A stretch of DNA of 21,132 bases. Origin: RBG-16-66-20 sp049651845 (lineage in GTDB: Bacteria > Pseudomonadota > Gammaproteobacteria > Burkholderiales > SG8-39). Shown here one piece after another: positions 13,767 to 20,567 of this stretch. Made by a program: the position numbers and the translations under genes. The notes under the pieces are model-generated. The model was not told the DNA's origin. It did no database searches and was given only the letters and a program-made list of their open reading frames with translations. Each line of letters begins with the position of its first letter. Position 1 is the first letter of the stretch. The stretch covers positions 1 to 21,132 of the forward strand of contig JBASCW010000153.1 of assembly GCA_049651845.1 (NCBI GenBank). Reading direction: 5' to 3'.

Positions 13767-14189
13767 ATGGGCTTTGATCTCATGCGATTGCCTTCGATTC
13801 GGCGCTATGAGGGGAAAAGAGGCTGGCCGCTGGTCTTTTCCTGGTCCGCATTTTGGGTGGCCGTCGTGCTGGCGCCTTTCTGTGATGGTTGGGCGGCGTG
13901 GGTAGCAACTGCGACCGATGCGACTCATCATTCCGCGTCGACGCCGGCCAACGATGACAAGGGTACGGCGGCGCCGGACGAAGATCAGTGCTGCGCCGAC
14001 ACCGCCGATGCGTTCATAGTGGACTCGAAGCCCGGGCCGAGCAGCAGCTCAAGCGAATTCGCTCCTGTCGCGGGCGCCGCATGGACGGGATCCGCAGTGC
14101 CAGCCGTCCCGTTGGCTTCTTTTCGCTTCGCGCCGGTGCGGCGGCCGCAGCTGCCGGTCTTTTTGAATACCCTCAGACTCAGAATTTAG
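13767..14189 (+). CDS. Small exported Cys-containing protein before the cytochrome-porin
   Basis: 140 residues from ATG 13767, or 135 from ATG 13782; neither has a clear ribosome site, and the predicted transcript start near 13764 would make the first nearly leaderless. A hydrophobic segment (PLVFSWSAFWVAVVLAPF) is followed by a Ser/Ala/Asp-rich mature part with DEDQCCAD and a Pro-containing, hydrophobic C-terminus LPVFLNTLRLRI. The plan resembles the 1919-2302 protein, which also has an FNR-like box upstream. No function is known to me; a metal or redox role next to a cytochrome is inference. Confidence 0.6.
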   Translation: MGFDLMRLPSIRRYEGKRGWPLVFSWSAFWVAVVLAPFCDGWAAWVATATDATHHSASTPANDDKGTAAPDEDQCCADTADAFIVDSKPGPSSSSSEFAPVAGAAWTGSAVPAVPLASFRFAPVRRPQLPVFLNTLRLRI

Positions 14190-14228
14190 GCCTGCGCTAC
14201 GCAGGCTTGGCGGGCGCTAAGCGCCCGC
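14190..14228 (+). other. Tandem hairpins before the cytochrome-porin gene
   Basis: GCCTGC-GCTAC-GCAGGC at 14190-14206 and GCGGGCGC-TAA-GCGCCCGC at 14210-14228 are two adjacent perfect hairpins (6- and 8-bp stems), starting right after the stop codon of the upstream gene. No T run follows. They could stabilise the downstream cytochrome mRNA, or partly terminate so that the small protein and the cytochrome are made at different levels. Confidence 0.45.
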
Positions 14229-14298
14229 GAATCGCCATCGAACGTTGCATTGGCGGCGGCAATCAGCAGATTGGCCATTGACGTACAGCGAGGAAATC

Positions 14299-15672
14299 AT
14301 GAAAACAACGATATTGTTGCAGCGCGGCTACGCAGCCGTGCGGAATTCGGTCCTATTCGGCGTGCTTGTCGCCGTCAGCGCACTGGGAACGTATCCGATC
14401 GCGGCGCAGGCCGTGCCCAGCATGGCGCGCCAGACGGGTATGCAGTGCTCCGGGTGCCACACGGTGTTTCCCGAGCTGACCGAATTCGGGCGTCAGTTCA
14501 AGTTGCGCGGCTACAGCATCAGCGTGCCGAAGGACCGCAGCGACTCGATCTTCGGCAACGTGCCGATTTCGGCGCTGCTGCAGGTCTCGCGCAACACGAC
14601 GAAGAACGCCAGTACCCCGGGGGCCGAACCCGAGCAGTTCCCGCGCGACCGCGAGACGATCGTACAGGCCGCGGGCCTTTATTACGGCGGCAAGATCACC
14701 GAGAAGTCCGGCGCGCTGGTGCAGTACTTCTACGACGGCATCGAGCGGAAGTGGGCGATGGAGATGTTCGACGTACGCTGGGCCGACACCGCGACGCTCG
14801 GCGGCAAGGAGACCATCTTCGGATTCACGCTGAGCAACAACCCGGGAGTCACCGACATCTACAACAGCACGCCAATGTGGAGCTTCCCGCACACCGAGAC
14901 GCCGGCGCTCATGTCGAACGCGCAAGCGGCGACCGACATGCGGCTGGCAGGCCGGGTCGGCGGGCCCGGGGTGTACGCGATGTGGAACAACACGCTCTAC
15001 GGCGAGGTGGCGCTTTACCGGACCACGAAGACCGGCGCCTTCCGCCCGCTCGGCTGGGGCGTCGAGAAAGAAGACGTCGTGCGAGGCACCGCGCCTTACT
15101 GGCGCTTGGCTCTGCAGCGCACGTTCGGCTCGCACTTCTTCTCGGTGGGCACCTTCGGCCTGTCGGCGAAGATCTACACCGACGACGAGGACCAGAGCCT
15201 CGGCACCGACCGCTTCCGCGATTACGCGATCGACGGCGAATACCACTACGACGGCGGCGATCATCTCGTCTCGGCGCACGTGCTCGGGATCCGGGAGAAG
15301 CAGACGCTCGATGGGGCGTTCGCGGCGGGGCTTGCTTCCAACGCGACCAACAGGCTGCGCACCACGCGAGCTGACGTGCACTACTGGTATAGGCGCACGG
15401 TCGGCGGCGGCTTCGGGGTGTTCTCGACCACCGGCAGCGAGGACCAGATGCGTTACAACAACGGCGAGGCGGTCCATGGCAGCATGAACGGCAGCCCGAA
15501 CACGCGCGGCTGGATGCTCGACCTCAATTACCTGCCGGTGCAGAACGTGAAGCTCGCGCTGCGCTACACCTCGTACTCCAAGTTCAACGGCGCGAGAAGC
15601 GACTACGACGGCTTCGGCCGGAACGCGAAGGATAACAACAGCGTATTCCTGCTGGGTTGGTTCATGTTCTGA
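14299..15672 (+). CDS. Fused monohaem cytochrome c / outer-membrane porin, Cyc2-like
   Basis: 457 residues. ATG 14299 follows GAGGAAA (14290-14296). After a signal peptide ending near AQA comes VPSMARQTGMQCSGCHTVFP with the haem site C50-x-x-C53-H54, then ELTEFGRQFKLRGY. This ARQTG...CxxCH...FGR.FK..GY block is the hallmark of the fused cytochrome-porin group that includes the iron oxidase Cyc2. The remaining 380 residues are alternating strands of a beta barrel with aromatic girdles, closing with FLLGWFMF (terminal Phe). The haem would sit in the barrel pore and move electrons across the outer membrane. Whether it oxidises Fe(II) cannot be told from sequence. It is followed 15 nt later by a periplasmic cytochrome, the expected electron partner. 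Confidence 0.82.
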   Translation: MKTTILLQRGYAAVRNSVLFGVLVAVSALGTYPIAAQAVPSMARQTGMQCSGCHTVFPELTEFGRQFKLRGYSISVPKDRSDSIFGNVPISALLQVSRNTTKNASTPGAEPEQFPRDRETIVQAAGLYYGGKITEKSGALVQYFYDGIERKWAMEMFDVRWADTATLGGKETIFGFTLSNNPGVTDIYNSTPMWSFPHTETPALMSNAQAATDMRLAGRVGGPGVYAMWNNTLYGEVALYRTTKTGAFRPLGWGVEKEDVVRGTAPYWRLALQRTFGSHFFSVGTFGLSAKIYTDDEDQSLGTDRFRDYAIDGEYHYDGGDHLVSAHVLGIREKQTLDGAFAAGLASNATNRLRTTRADVHYWYRRTVGGGFGVFSTTGSEDQMRYNNGEAVHGSMNGSPNTRGWMLDLNYLPVQNVKLALRYTSYSKFNGARSDYDGFGRNAKDNNSVFLLGWFMF

Positions 15673-15686
15673 GAGAAAGGGGCACC

Positions 15687-15983
15687 GTGAAAAAACTTTT
15701 CGCTTGCATCGCGGCGGGCGCGTTGGCGCTCGCCGCGCCGACGGCCGGCGCGGCCGGCGGCAAAGAAATCTACGGCAAGGCGTGTGCCGTCTGCCATACC
15801 GCCATGCCGCCGAAATTCGGCGACAAGGCGGCGTGGGCGCCGCGTATCAAACTCGGCGTGGACGTGCTCGTCGCCTCGGTAATCAAGGGCAAGGGAGCAA
15901 TGCCGCCCAATGCGGGAAACAAGTCGCTTTCGGAGGCCGACATCCGGGCTGCGGTCGAATACCTCGTTTCGGAGTCGAAGTGA
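15687..15983 (+). CDS. Small periplasmic cytochrome c, c5-like
   Basis: 98 residues starting at GTG 15687, with AAAGGGG just upstream (15677-15683), and a signal peptide (KKLFACIAAGALALAAPTAGA). One haem site CAVCH (C33, C36, H37) and the likely axial Met in GKGAMPPNAG (M72) fit the class I c5/c-555 type; the AMPPKFGDKAAWAPR stretch is typical of that group. It directly follows the cytochrome-porin gene and would relay electrons between the outer-membrane haem and inner-membrane carriers. Confidence 0.9.
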   Translation: MKKLFACIAAGALALAAPTAGAAGGKEIYGKACAVCHTAMPPKFGDKAAWAPRIKLGVDVLVASVIKGKGAMPPNAGNKSLSEADIRAAVEYLVSESK

Positions 15984-15998
15984 GTTCCCTGAAGCGGG

Positions 15999-16013
15999 GC
16001 CGTGGCGGCTTTT
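15999..16013 (+). terminator. Weak intrinsic terminator after the cytochrome operon
   Basis: GCCG-TGG-CGGC followed by TTTT lies 16 nt after the cytochrome stop codon. The stem is only 4 bp, so termination may be partial. The following stretch to 16169 holds no recognisable gene. Confidence 0.35.
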
Positions 16014-16169
16014 CTGACGTTCCTTGAAGGCTAGGGGTTTGAATCACGTGCGCTAGAGTCGGAACGCCCGCCGGCTCGTAGGTTGTTCCCATGAAGGTGG
16101 AACTGACATGATCGGACGATGCTCCGGATCGGTTGCGCGCGCTACCAGTTACCGATGCCGGGACCTCCC

Positions 16170-16847
16170 ATGATTGAAATCGGCGAGGCGCGCGAGCTCG
16201 ACTTCGCGCTGCTGATCGCCGATCTTTCCGGATATACGGCGTTCACCGAAACGCACGGCGCGCTATATGCCTCGGAGATCGTGCTCCGGTTCCAGGGCCT
16301 CGCTGCGGCGAGCCTGGAGCCCGGCGTTACGGTCGTCAACAGCATCGGTGACGACGTCTTCTGCGCCGGCGCGGATACGCTTGCCGTGGTCCGGACGGCG
16401 TTGCGCCTTCGCGAAGGCGTCGAGAGCCAGGCGGACTTCCCCAATATTCGGACGGGCGTTCACTACGGCCGGATCGTCGAGCGCGAGGGTCAACTCTTCG
16501 GCGGCCCGATCAACCTCACCGCCCGGGTCGCGGGCCACGCGGTAGGCGGGCAGATTCTCTGTACCGAGCCGGTCGTGCACGCGGTGCGCGGCATCGCTGA
16601 AATCGAAGTGCGGGCGATAGGGGAAAGGCGATTCAGGAACGTCGCCCGCCCCGTACCCGTGTTCGAGTTGACGCGCGCGAGCGCGGCGCCGAGGGCCTTT
16701 GTCATCGATCCGGTTTGCAGGATGCAGGTCGAACTGGCCAGGGCCGTCGCGACGATCGCTCACGCGCGAGCGACCTTCCACTTCTGTTCGCTGAAATGCG
16801 CGCGCGAATTTGCGAACGCGCCGGATCTCTATATTGGCAATGTTTGA
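16170..16847 (+). CDS. Class III nucleotide cyclase fused to a YHS metal-binding domain
   Basis: 225 residues from ATG 16170; ATG 16119 and 16155 are in frame but add no conserved sequence. No signal or TM segment, so cytoplasmic. The cyclase domain (about 11-168) has the metal aspartates D18 (IADLSGYT) and D61 (SIGDD), RTGVHYG, and GGPINLTARVAG with N115 and R119. The C-terminus (about 177-223) is a YHS domain: DPVCRMQV, then FHFCSLKCAREFANAPDLYI, with C183, M185, C206 and C210. YHS domains bind heavy metals in copper ATPases and related proteins, so the fusion may make cyclic-nucleotide synthesis respond to copper; that is inference. Weak ribosome site. Confidence 0.87.
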   Translation: MIEIGEARELDFALLIADLSGYTAFTETHGALYASEIVLRFQGLAAASLEPGVTVVNSIGDDVFCAGADTLAVVRTALRLREGVESQADFPNIRTGVHYGRIVEREGQLFGGPINLTARVAGHAVGGQILCTEPVVHAVRGIAEIEVRAIGERRFRNVARPVPVFELTRASAAPRAFVIDPVCRMQVELARAVATIAHARATFHFCSLKCAREFANAPDLYIGNV

Positions 16848-16965
16848 ACTCGGTAAAAGAAGCGCATGCATCATAGGGGTATTGCTCAATGCGGTACTGA
16901 CGGCGATCGCTGAAGCGAAGATTGTTGTTGGAGCGCCAGTCGATCATTGACCTTTCTAAGGGAAC

Positions 16966-17367
16966 ATCGGTAGGCGCAAACTGACACTTCCTGTTCTCCT
17001 GCTTGCATTCGCCAGTGCCGCGTTCGCCGCGGAGCCGCAGACCATCGAGTTGAAAGATGGCGGCAAGATCGTCGTCGACGAAAAAGGAGCCATGGCCCAC
17101 ACCGATGCCGCCGGCAATCGCGTGAAGATGAGGGACGGCAAGGTCATGGTGGCCAAGGATGGCAGCAAGGTGATGATGAAGAACAACGCCATCTGGAAGA
17201 CGATCACGGAGAGCCCGGCCACTGATTCACCTCAGCGGCTGTCGCCCGCCGCTGGCTTGGCCGTCAAGCGCCGATCGAGGGACCGGGCCCTCGAACCACT
17301 TCCACGTGCAGCTCGGCCGAATCGAGGTCGGTGCATCCGACGGGTGAGTGCGAGATCGCCCAGGTGA
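16966..17367 (+). CDS. copK: CopK-like periplasmic copper-binding protein with no canonical start
   Basis: The frame gives RRKLTLPVLLLAFASAAFA, a signal peptide, then AEPQTIELKDGGKIVVDEKG and KMRDGKVMVAKDGSKVMMK, NNAIWK. This matches CopK of Cupriavidus (small Met-rich Cu(I)-binding protein) in order: signal, beta hairpins, D-G-K-V-M, D-G-[ST]-K, M-K-x-N-x-I. After an upstream TAA (16957) there is no ATG, GTG or TTG before the signal; the only candidates are ATC 16966 after AAGGGA, or CTG 16981 after AGG. The frame also runs about 45 residues past the expected C-terminus, into the antisense OsmC gene, in low-complexity Arg-rich sequence. A TGA in another frame at 17223 suggests a frameshift near the natural end. 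Possibly a decaying gene. Confidence 0.6.
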   Translation: MGRRKLTLPVLLLAFASAAFAAEPQTIELKDGGKIVVDEKGAMAHTDAAGNRVKMRDGKVMVAKDGSKVMMKNNAIWKTITESPATDSPQRLSPAAGLAVKRRSRDRALEPLPRAARPNRGRCIRRVSARSPR

Positions 17368-17796
17368 CGAGTTCTCGCAGCTCGGCCTCTTGGACGCCGG
17401 ATGCGCCCACCCTCACGCTAACGCGCAGTTGATCCATGTCCAGGTGAACTTGTTCCCCGAGGCCGAGCATGCCACGGGTGTCGCTCTCGCTCGAGACTTT
17501 GACCTCGATCGCCGTCAGCGCGATACCGCGCTGCGCCGCGCGTAGGGCGATTGCCGTGGCATTGCACGCGGCGAGAGAGGCCCTCATGAACCACCCGGGA
17601 TTCGGGGCCGTGGCGCCGCCACCGAGCGCGACCGGCATGCCCGTGACGAAGCTTTCGCCCTGCTCCCCGCTTACGCGGCATCGCAGCCCATGTTCCAGCG
17701 TCGCTGTCGCCGGCGTGCTCTTCGGCGCGCCTTCTCCGGCCGTTCGCGAAAAACGGCCGACAGGGTTTCGAGGGCGGCCCTGACGGACGCCGTCAC
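17264..17796 (-). pseudogene. OsmC/Ohr-family protein gene, frameshifted near its 5' end
   Basis: The N-terminus from GTG 17796 (GGAGGGG upstream) reads VTASVRAALETLSAVFRERP, EKAR; the family then continues in another frame as STPATATLEHGLRCRVSGEQ. The switch falls near 17715-17735. The rest shows OsmC features: PNPGWFMRASLAACNATAIA with the first redox Cys, a central helix, ESDTRGMLG, and a second-site helix HSPVGCTDL. OsmC proteins reduce organic hydroperoxides or handle persulphides. A CueR-type operator and a leftward promoter lie upstream (17911-17931). The continuous frame starting at 17845 has an unrelated N-terminus. Could be a real frameshift or a sequencing error. The 3' end converges with the copK-like frame. 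Confidence 0.65.
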
Positions 17797-17910
17797 TGCT
17801 TCCCCTCCGTCCATGCGGTCTGTGCGAGTGAGAGCCCGCCGGCATTCGGAGTTTCGCCCGAGGCGTTCATCGGATCGCGACCGTTCACGCGGATGACCGA
17901 ATAACAATAA

Positions 17911-17931
17911 ACCTTCCAATGATCGGAAGGT
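17911..17931 (-). promoter_or_regulatory. CueR-type copper operator
   Basis: ACCTTCC-AATGATC-GGAAGGT is a perfect 7-bp dyad with a 7-bp centre, identical in arms and spacing to the CueR site of the E. coli copA promoter. Read leftward, TCGACC and TATTGT are separated by 19 bp, the stretched spacer of MerR-family promoters, and this faces the OsmC gene. No cueR gene is in the window. Read rightward the -35/-10 match is poor. The stretch 17932-18093 holds no recognised gene. Confidence 0.7.
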
Positions 17932-18093
17932 CGAGCGGCAGCTTCGACAGGACATCGAAGACTTCGCCGACGTGGGACTGCCGGCTGGCGTGAACTTTCG
18001 TGGAAGATCTCGGTCCTCTAGTCACCGGTACGATTGCGATTCACAATTTGTCGCCGTTGCGGCGCCGTCCGTGGACTCAAAAGGAGGGATCAG

Positions 18094-18786
18094 GTGAATC
18101 GCGTACTCATGGCTGTTGCGCTGTCTGCACTGGTCCCGCTCGCGCTCGCGGCTGGCGACGCGAAGCGCGGCGCGCAGCTCTTCCGGCAATGCCTGGCGTG
18201 CCACTCCGTGCAGCCGGGCGAGCACCTCACCGGGCCCAGCCTCGCTGATGTCACGGGTCGAAGGGCCGGCAGCGCGCAGGGATTCCGGCGCTACTCCGAC
18301 GCGCTCAAGCAATCCGGCGCCGTCTGGGACGAGGCCACGCTCGACAAATGGCTCGCCGATCCGGAGAAGCTCATCCCGGGCAACAACATGACGTTTCCCG
18401 GCGTGCGCGACGCGAAGGCGCGCCAAGACCTCATTGCCTATCTGAAGACCGCGGCGGAGCACAAGGCGCCTGCAGCCGACCAAAAGGGCGGGCGCGGCGG
18501 GATGATGCACATGCAGGCGCGCAAGCTGGACCTGAAGTCGGCGCCGCCCGAAGGCCGCGTGACCGCGATCAGGTATTGCGGCGACACCTACACGGTCGAC
18601 ACGGCGGACGGCAAGAGCCAGAAGATCTGGGAGTTCAACCTGCGCTTCAAGTCCGATTCGGGCAAGCTTGGCCCTGCTCCGGGCAAGCCGGTCGTGGTCG
18701 GCGCCGGCATGCGGGGCGACCGCGCATCGATCGTATTTGCCTCTCCCGGAGAAATGAGTGGCGCGTTCAAGCAAAGCTGCGAGTAG
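18094..18786 (+). CDS. c-type cytochrome with extra C-terminal domain
   Basis: 230 residues. GTG 18094 is chosen because AAAAGGAGGG (18079-18088) is 6 nt upstream; it opens a signal peptide ending LALAA. The class I cytochrome domain (about 21-122) has C33-L-A-C36-H37 and the axial Met M99 in PGNNMTFPG, with a DLIAYLKT final helix, close to mitochondrial-type cytochrome c. Residues 137-230 form an additional domain after a Met-rich linker (GGMMHMQ) with VTAIRYCGDTYTVDT and a terminal Cys (QSCE); two Cys may bond. I do not recognise this domain. The next gene overlaps its end by 29 nt. Confidence 0.85.
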   Translation: MNRVLMAVALSALVPLALAAGDAKRGAQLFRQCLACHSVQPGEHLTGPSLADVTGRRAGSAQGFRRYSDALKQSGAVWDEATLDKWLADPEKLIPGNNMTFPGVRDAKARQDLIAYLKTAAEHKAPAADQKGGRGGMMHMQARKLDLKSAPPEGRVTAIRYCGDTYTVDTADGKSQKIWEFNLRFKSDSGKLGPAPGKPVVVGAGMRGDRASIVFASPGEMSGAFKQSCE

Positions 18787-19228
18787 CGCAGCCTGCCTGC
18801 TCGCAGCTCTGCTCGCCGCGTGTTCGGAGACATCGGCCCCTGAATCGCGCACCAACCCGCGCGACGCAGCGGTAGTCGAGCGCGGCGCGAAAGTTTACGC
18901 GGAGCACTGCGCCGCCTGCCACGGTGCGAAGCTCGAGGGCCAGCCGAACTGGCGCGAGCGCCTGTCGAACGGGCGCATGCCGGCGCCGCCGCACGACGAG
19001 AGCGGCCATACGTGGCACCACACGGACCAGGTCCTGTTCGGCATCACGAAGCTCGGGCTCGTGCCGGGGAAATATGCGCCGCCAGGCTATCAGAGCGATA
19101 TGCCGGCATTCGGGGACAAGCTCTCAGACGACGAGATATGGGCCGTGCTCTCGTTCATCGAGAGCCACTGGAAGTCGAAGAAACTTCTGGATACCCGCGC
19201 CGAGATCATCCGCAACGCGAAGCGATGA
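18758..19228 (+). CDS. Lipid-anchored c-type cytochrome
   Basis: 156 residues from GTG 18758, with GGAG (18748-18751) 6 nt upstream and the start inside the previous gene. The signal ends in a lipobox (LLAAC, Cys 22), so the protein is membrane-tethered. The haem site is CAACH (C51, C54, H55) and the likely axial Met is M115 in YQSDMPAFGD; a HTWHHTD stretch adds three His. It belongs to the group of short class I cytochromes often found in copper- or arsenite-linked operons; a specific partner cannot be named. Its stop codon overlaps the next start (ATGA). Confidence 0.87.
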   Translation: MARSSKAASSAACLLAALLAACSETSAPESRTNPRDAAVVERGAKVYAEHCAACHGAKLEGQPNWRERLSNGRMPAPPHDESGHTWHHTDQVLFGITKLGLVPGKYAPPGYQSDMPAFGDKLSDDEIWAVLSFIESHWKSKKLLDTRAEIIRNAKR

Positions 19229-19692
19229 CCGCGCCCTGGTTTCGCGACCGCAATGCCCGGTCATTCGTCGCGCGGCGCTTCCTGCCCTGGTTTGCTGGGC
19301 TCAATCTCGTCTGGGAAACGCTGCAGATCCCGCTGTACACCCTCTGGACCGAATCCCCGGCGCGCGAGATAGCCTTCGCGATCGCTCATTGCACGATCGG
19401 CGACGTCCTTATCGGCGTCTCGGCGCTCGCGCTGGTGCTGACGCTCACCCGGGCGCCTGCGGCTACGGACTGGCGTTGGAACAGAATCGCCGCGCTGCTG
19501 GCGCTCGCTGGAACGGGCTACACCGCGTTCAGCGAATGGATGAACACCCAGCTCGGCCACTGGACCTATTCGGCGTTGATGCCGACGCTTGCAGTTGGCG
19601 GAATCGAGATCGGGGTATCGCCGCTCGCGCAATGGCTTGTCGTGCCGCCGGCAGCCTTGTACCTCGCACGCCGTCATGGTCGATACGGGTAA
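19225..19692 (+). CDS. Four-helix integral membrane protein
   Basis: 155 residues starting at ATG 19225, coupled by ATGA to the lipid-anchored cytochrome gene. Hydrophobic segments at about 18-37, 48-74, 86-104 and 117-146 predict four TM helices. Conserved-looking polar residues in the membrane (NLVWETLQIPLYTLW, EWMNTQLGHWTYS, and AHCTIGDVLIG) with His could bind a cofactor or metal. I do not recognise a named family; the coupling implies a role with the two cytochromes, perhaps as a quinone- or haem-linked anchor. Confidence 0.75.
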   Translation: MTAPWFRDRNARSFVARRFLPWFAGLNLVWETLQIPLYTLWTESPAREIAFAIAHCTIGDVLIGVSALALVLTLTRAPAATDWRWNRIAALLALAGTGYTAFSEWMNTQLGHWTYSALMPTLAVGGIEIGVSPLAQWLVVPPAALYLARRHGRYG

Positions 19693-19707
19693 TTCCCACG
19701 TCGCGCT

Positions 19708-19735
19708 GCTTGGCGCGGCGAGCATGACGCCAAGC
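19708..19735. terminator. Inverted repeat between convergent genes, possible bidirectional terminator
   Basis: GCTTGGCG (19708-19715) and CGCCAAGC (19728-19735) form an 8-bp perfect stem with a 12-nt loop, placed exactly between the rightward membrane-protein gene and the leftward GDCCVxC gene. No T run on either strand, so efficiency is uncertain. Confidence 0.4.
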
Positions 19736-19947
19736 TAAGCGCAGCAGCCTCGACTCTGCTGGACTGGCGGGCAGGGCACCGAGCCATAGCTGCAGAACAC
19801 ACAACAGTCGCCGGCTTTCGGCTTGCTGCGCGCGCCGCAAGCTTGGCAATGCCAGAAAAACAGGCACGCGTCCGTCGGCATGATCTCGGCGCTTGCATGA
19901 CCGCACGCGGGGCAGGTCAGAGTACTTTCGAAAATGACGCCGCTCAT
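19735..19947 (-). CDS. GDCCVxC-domain small cysteine protein of mer-type operon
   Basis: 70 residues with 12 Cys. Zinc-ribbon-like pairs TCPAC (12-15) and HCQAC (34-37) precede the motif GDCCVFCSYG (47-56) and C-P-P-V-Q; the C-terminus ends GCCA. This is the GDCCVxC-domain family, whose members often sit next to merT/merP and sometimes carry selenocysteine; here the positions are Cys. Its start overlaps the merP stop (ATGA), so it is the third cistron of the leftward mer transcript, in the place usually taken by merA or merC. A metal-binding or relay role is likely but unproven. Confidence 0.85.
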   Translation of the reverse strand: MSGVIFESTLTCPACGHASAEIMPTDACLFFWHCQACGARSKPKAGDCCVFCSYGSVPCPPVQQSRGCCA

Positions 19948-20228
19948 GGCCGTCGGATGGTTGCCGGATAGCCTGCATTGGTCACGGCTTTGGCAAGCGC
20001 ATCGGTGGTGACGCAGTCAGGATCGTAGGTCGCTTCAGCGCTCTTCGTCGCGAGGTCGGCCTTGGCTGCGAGCACGCCCGGCACGCGCTCCAGCGCCTTT
20101 GTCACCGAAATTGGGCAAAGGGAGCAGTTCATACCCGGCACATCGAGCACGACACGCTTCGTTTCGCCCGCGTGCGCGCCCAACGCCAGCGCCGCAGCAA
20201 GCGCGCTAAGCCAGAAGCTGCGGGCCAT
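19944..20228 (-). CDS. merP: Periplasmic mercury-binding protein MerP
   Basis: 94 residues. A signal peptide (FWLSALAAALALGAHA) is followed by a heavy-metal-associated domain with GMNCSLC (C35, C38), the Hg(II)-binding pair that hands the ion to MerT, and the usual V-x-V-x-L-x-T-K-x-A-x-V/A-T-Y-D strand. ATG at 20228 lies inside the merT 3' end (23-nt overlap) and the stop overlaps the GDCCVxC start. Order and coupling fit a merTP unit. Confidence 0.92.
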   Translation of the reverse strand: MARSFWLSALAAALALGAHAGETKRVVLDVPGMNCSLCPISVTKALERVPGVLAAKADLATKSAEATYDPDCVTTDALAKAVTNAGYPATIRRP

Positions 20229-20559
20229 AGAAAGGAAAGAGCACGAGCAGTTTGGCGACGACCAACGTCACCCAGAATGCGACGCGCTGCCGGCGGCGCA
20301 CGGCGGGGCTGGCGCAGGCGCTTTCAGGCGCGCAAGGCGCAGGCTTCAGGTAGAGACGGTAGGAGGCGTAGCCGAAAGCGCCGACCGCGACTGCCACGAA
20401 CGCATAGTAGAAGCGCTCCAGCTCGCGCAGTTGCGCGACCCACGCACCCCCGATGCCCGCTGTCACGAGCACCAGCGGCAGCACGCAGCAGGCCGACGCG
20501 CCGATAGCGGAGATGGCGCCGGCAGCCATTGAGGTCGATTCGGGGGCGGGACTCTTCAA
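20206..20559 (-). CDS. merT: Mercuric transport protein MerT
   Basis: 117 residues with three TM helices. The paired Cys in TM1 (SACC, C24-C25) and the cytoplasmic pair C76 and C82 occupy the same residue numbers as in Tn501 MerT. That numbering supports the TTG start at 20559; ATG 20529 is the alternative and would give 107 residues. Neither has an obvious ribosome site, and the mer promoter would start transcription within a few bases of 20559. MerT carries Hg(II) from MerP across the inner membrane to a reductase. No merA is present in the window. Confidence 0.9.
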   Translation of the reverse strand: MKSPAPESTSMAAGAISAIGASACCVLPLVLVTAGIGGAWVAQLRELERFYYAFVAVAVGAFGYASYRLYLKPAPCAPESACASPAVRRRQRVAFWVTLVVAKLLVLFPFYGPQLLA

Positions 20560-20567
20560 GGGCGCCG

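Noticed and set aside
14353..15477. Minus-strand frame of 374 codons opposite the cytochrome-porin
   Set aside because: Antisense shadow with Arg/Val/His-rich composition and no recognisable domain; the plus strand has a clear haem motif and barrel.
16108..16173. 21-codon frame ending in ATGA with the cyclase-YHS start, as a coupling leader peptide
   Set aside because: Composition is not gene-like and no stop-dependent structure is visible; possible but unsupported without conservation.
17897..18093. Open frame through the CueR box reading RQLRQDIEDFADVGLPAGV, gene-like in the middle
   Set aside because: No start codon after the upstream stop, the frame spans an operator, and no family is recognisable; perhaps a gene fragment, but too weak to list.
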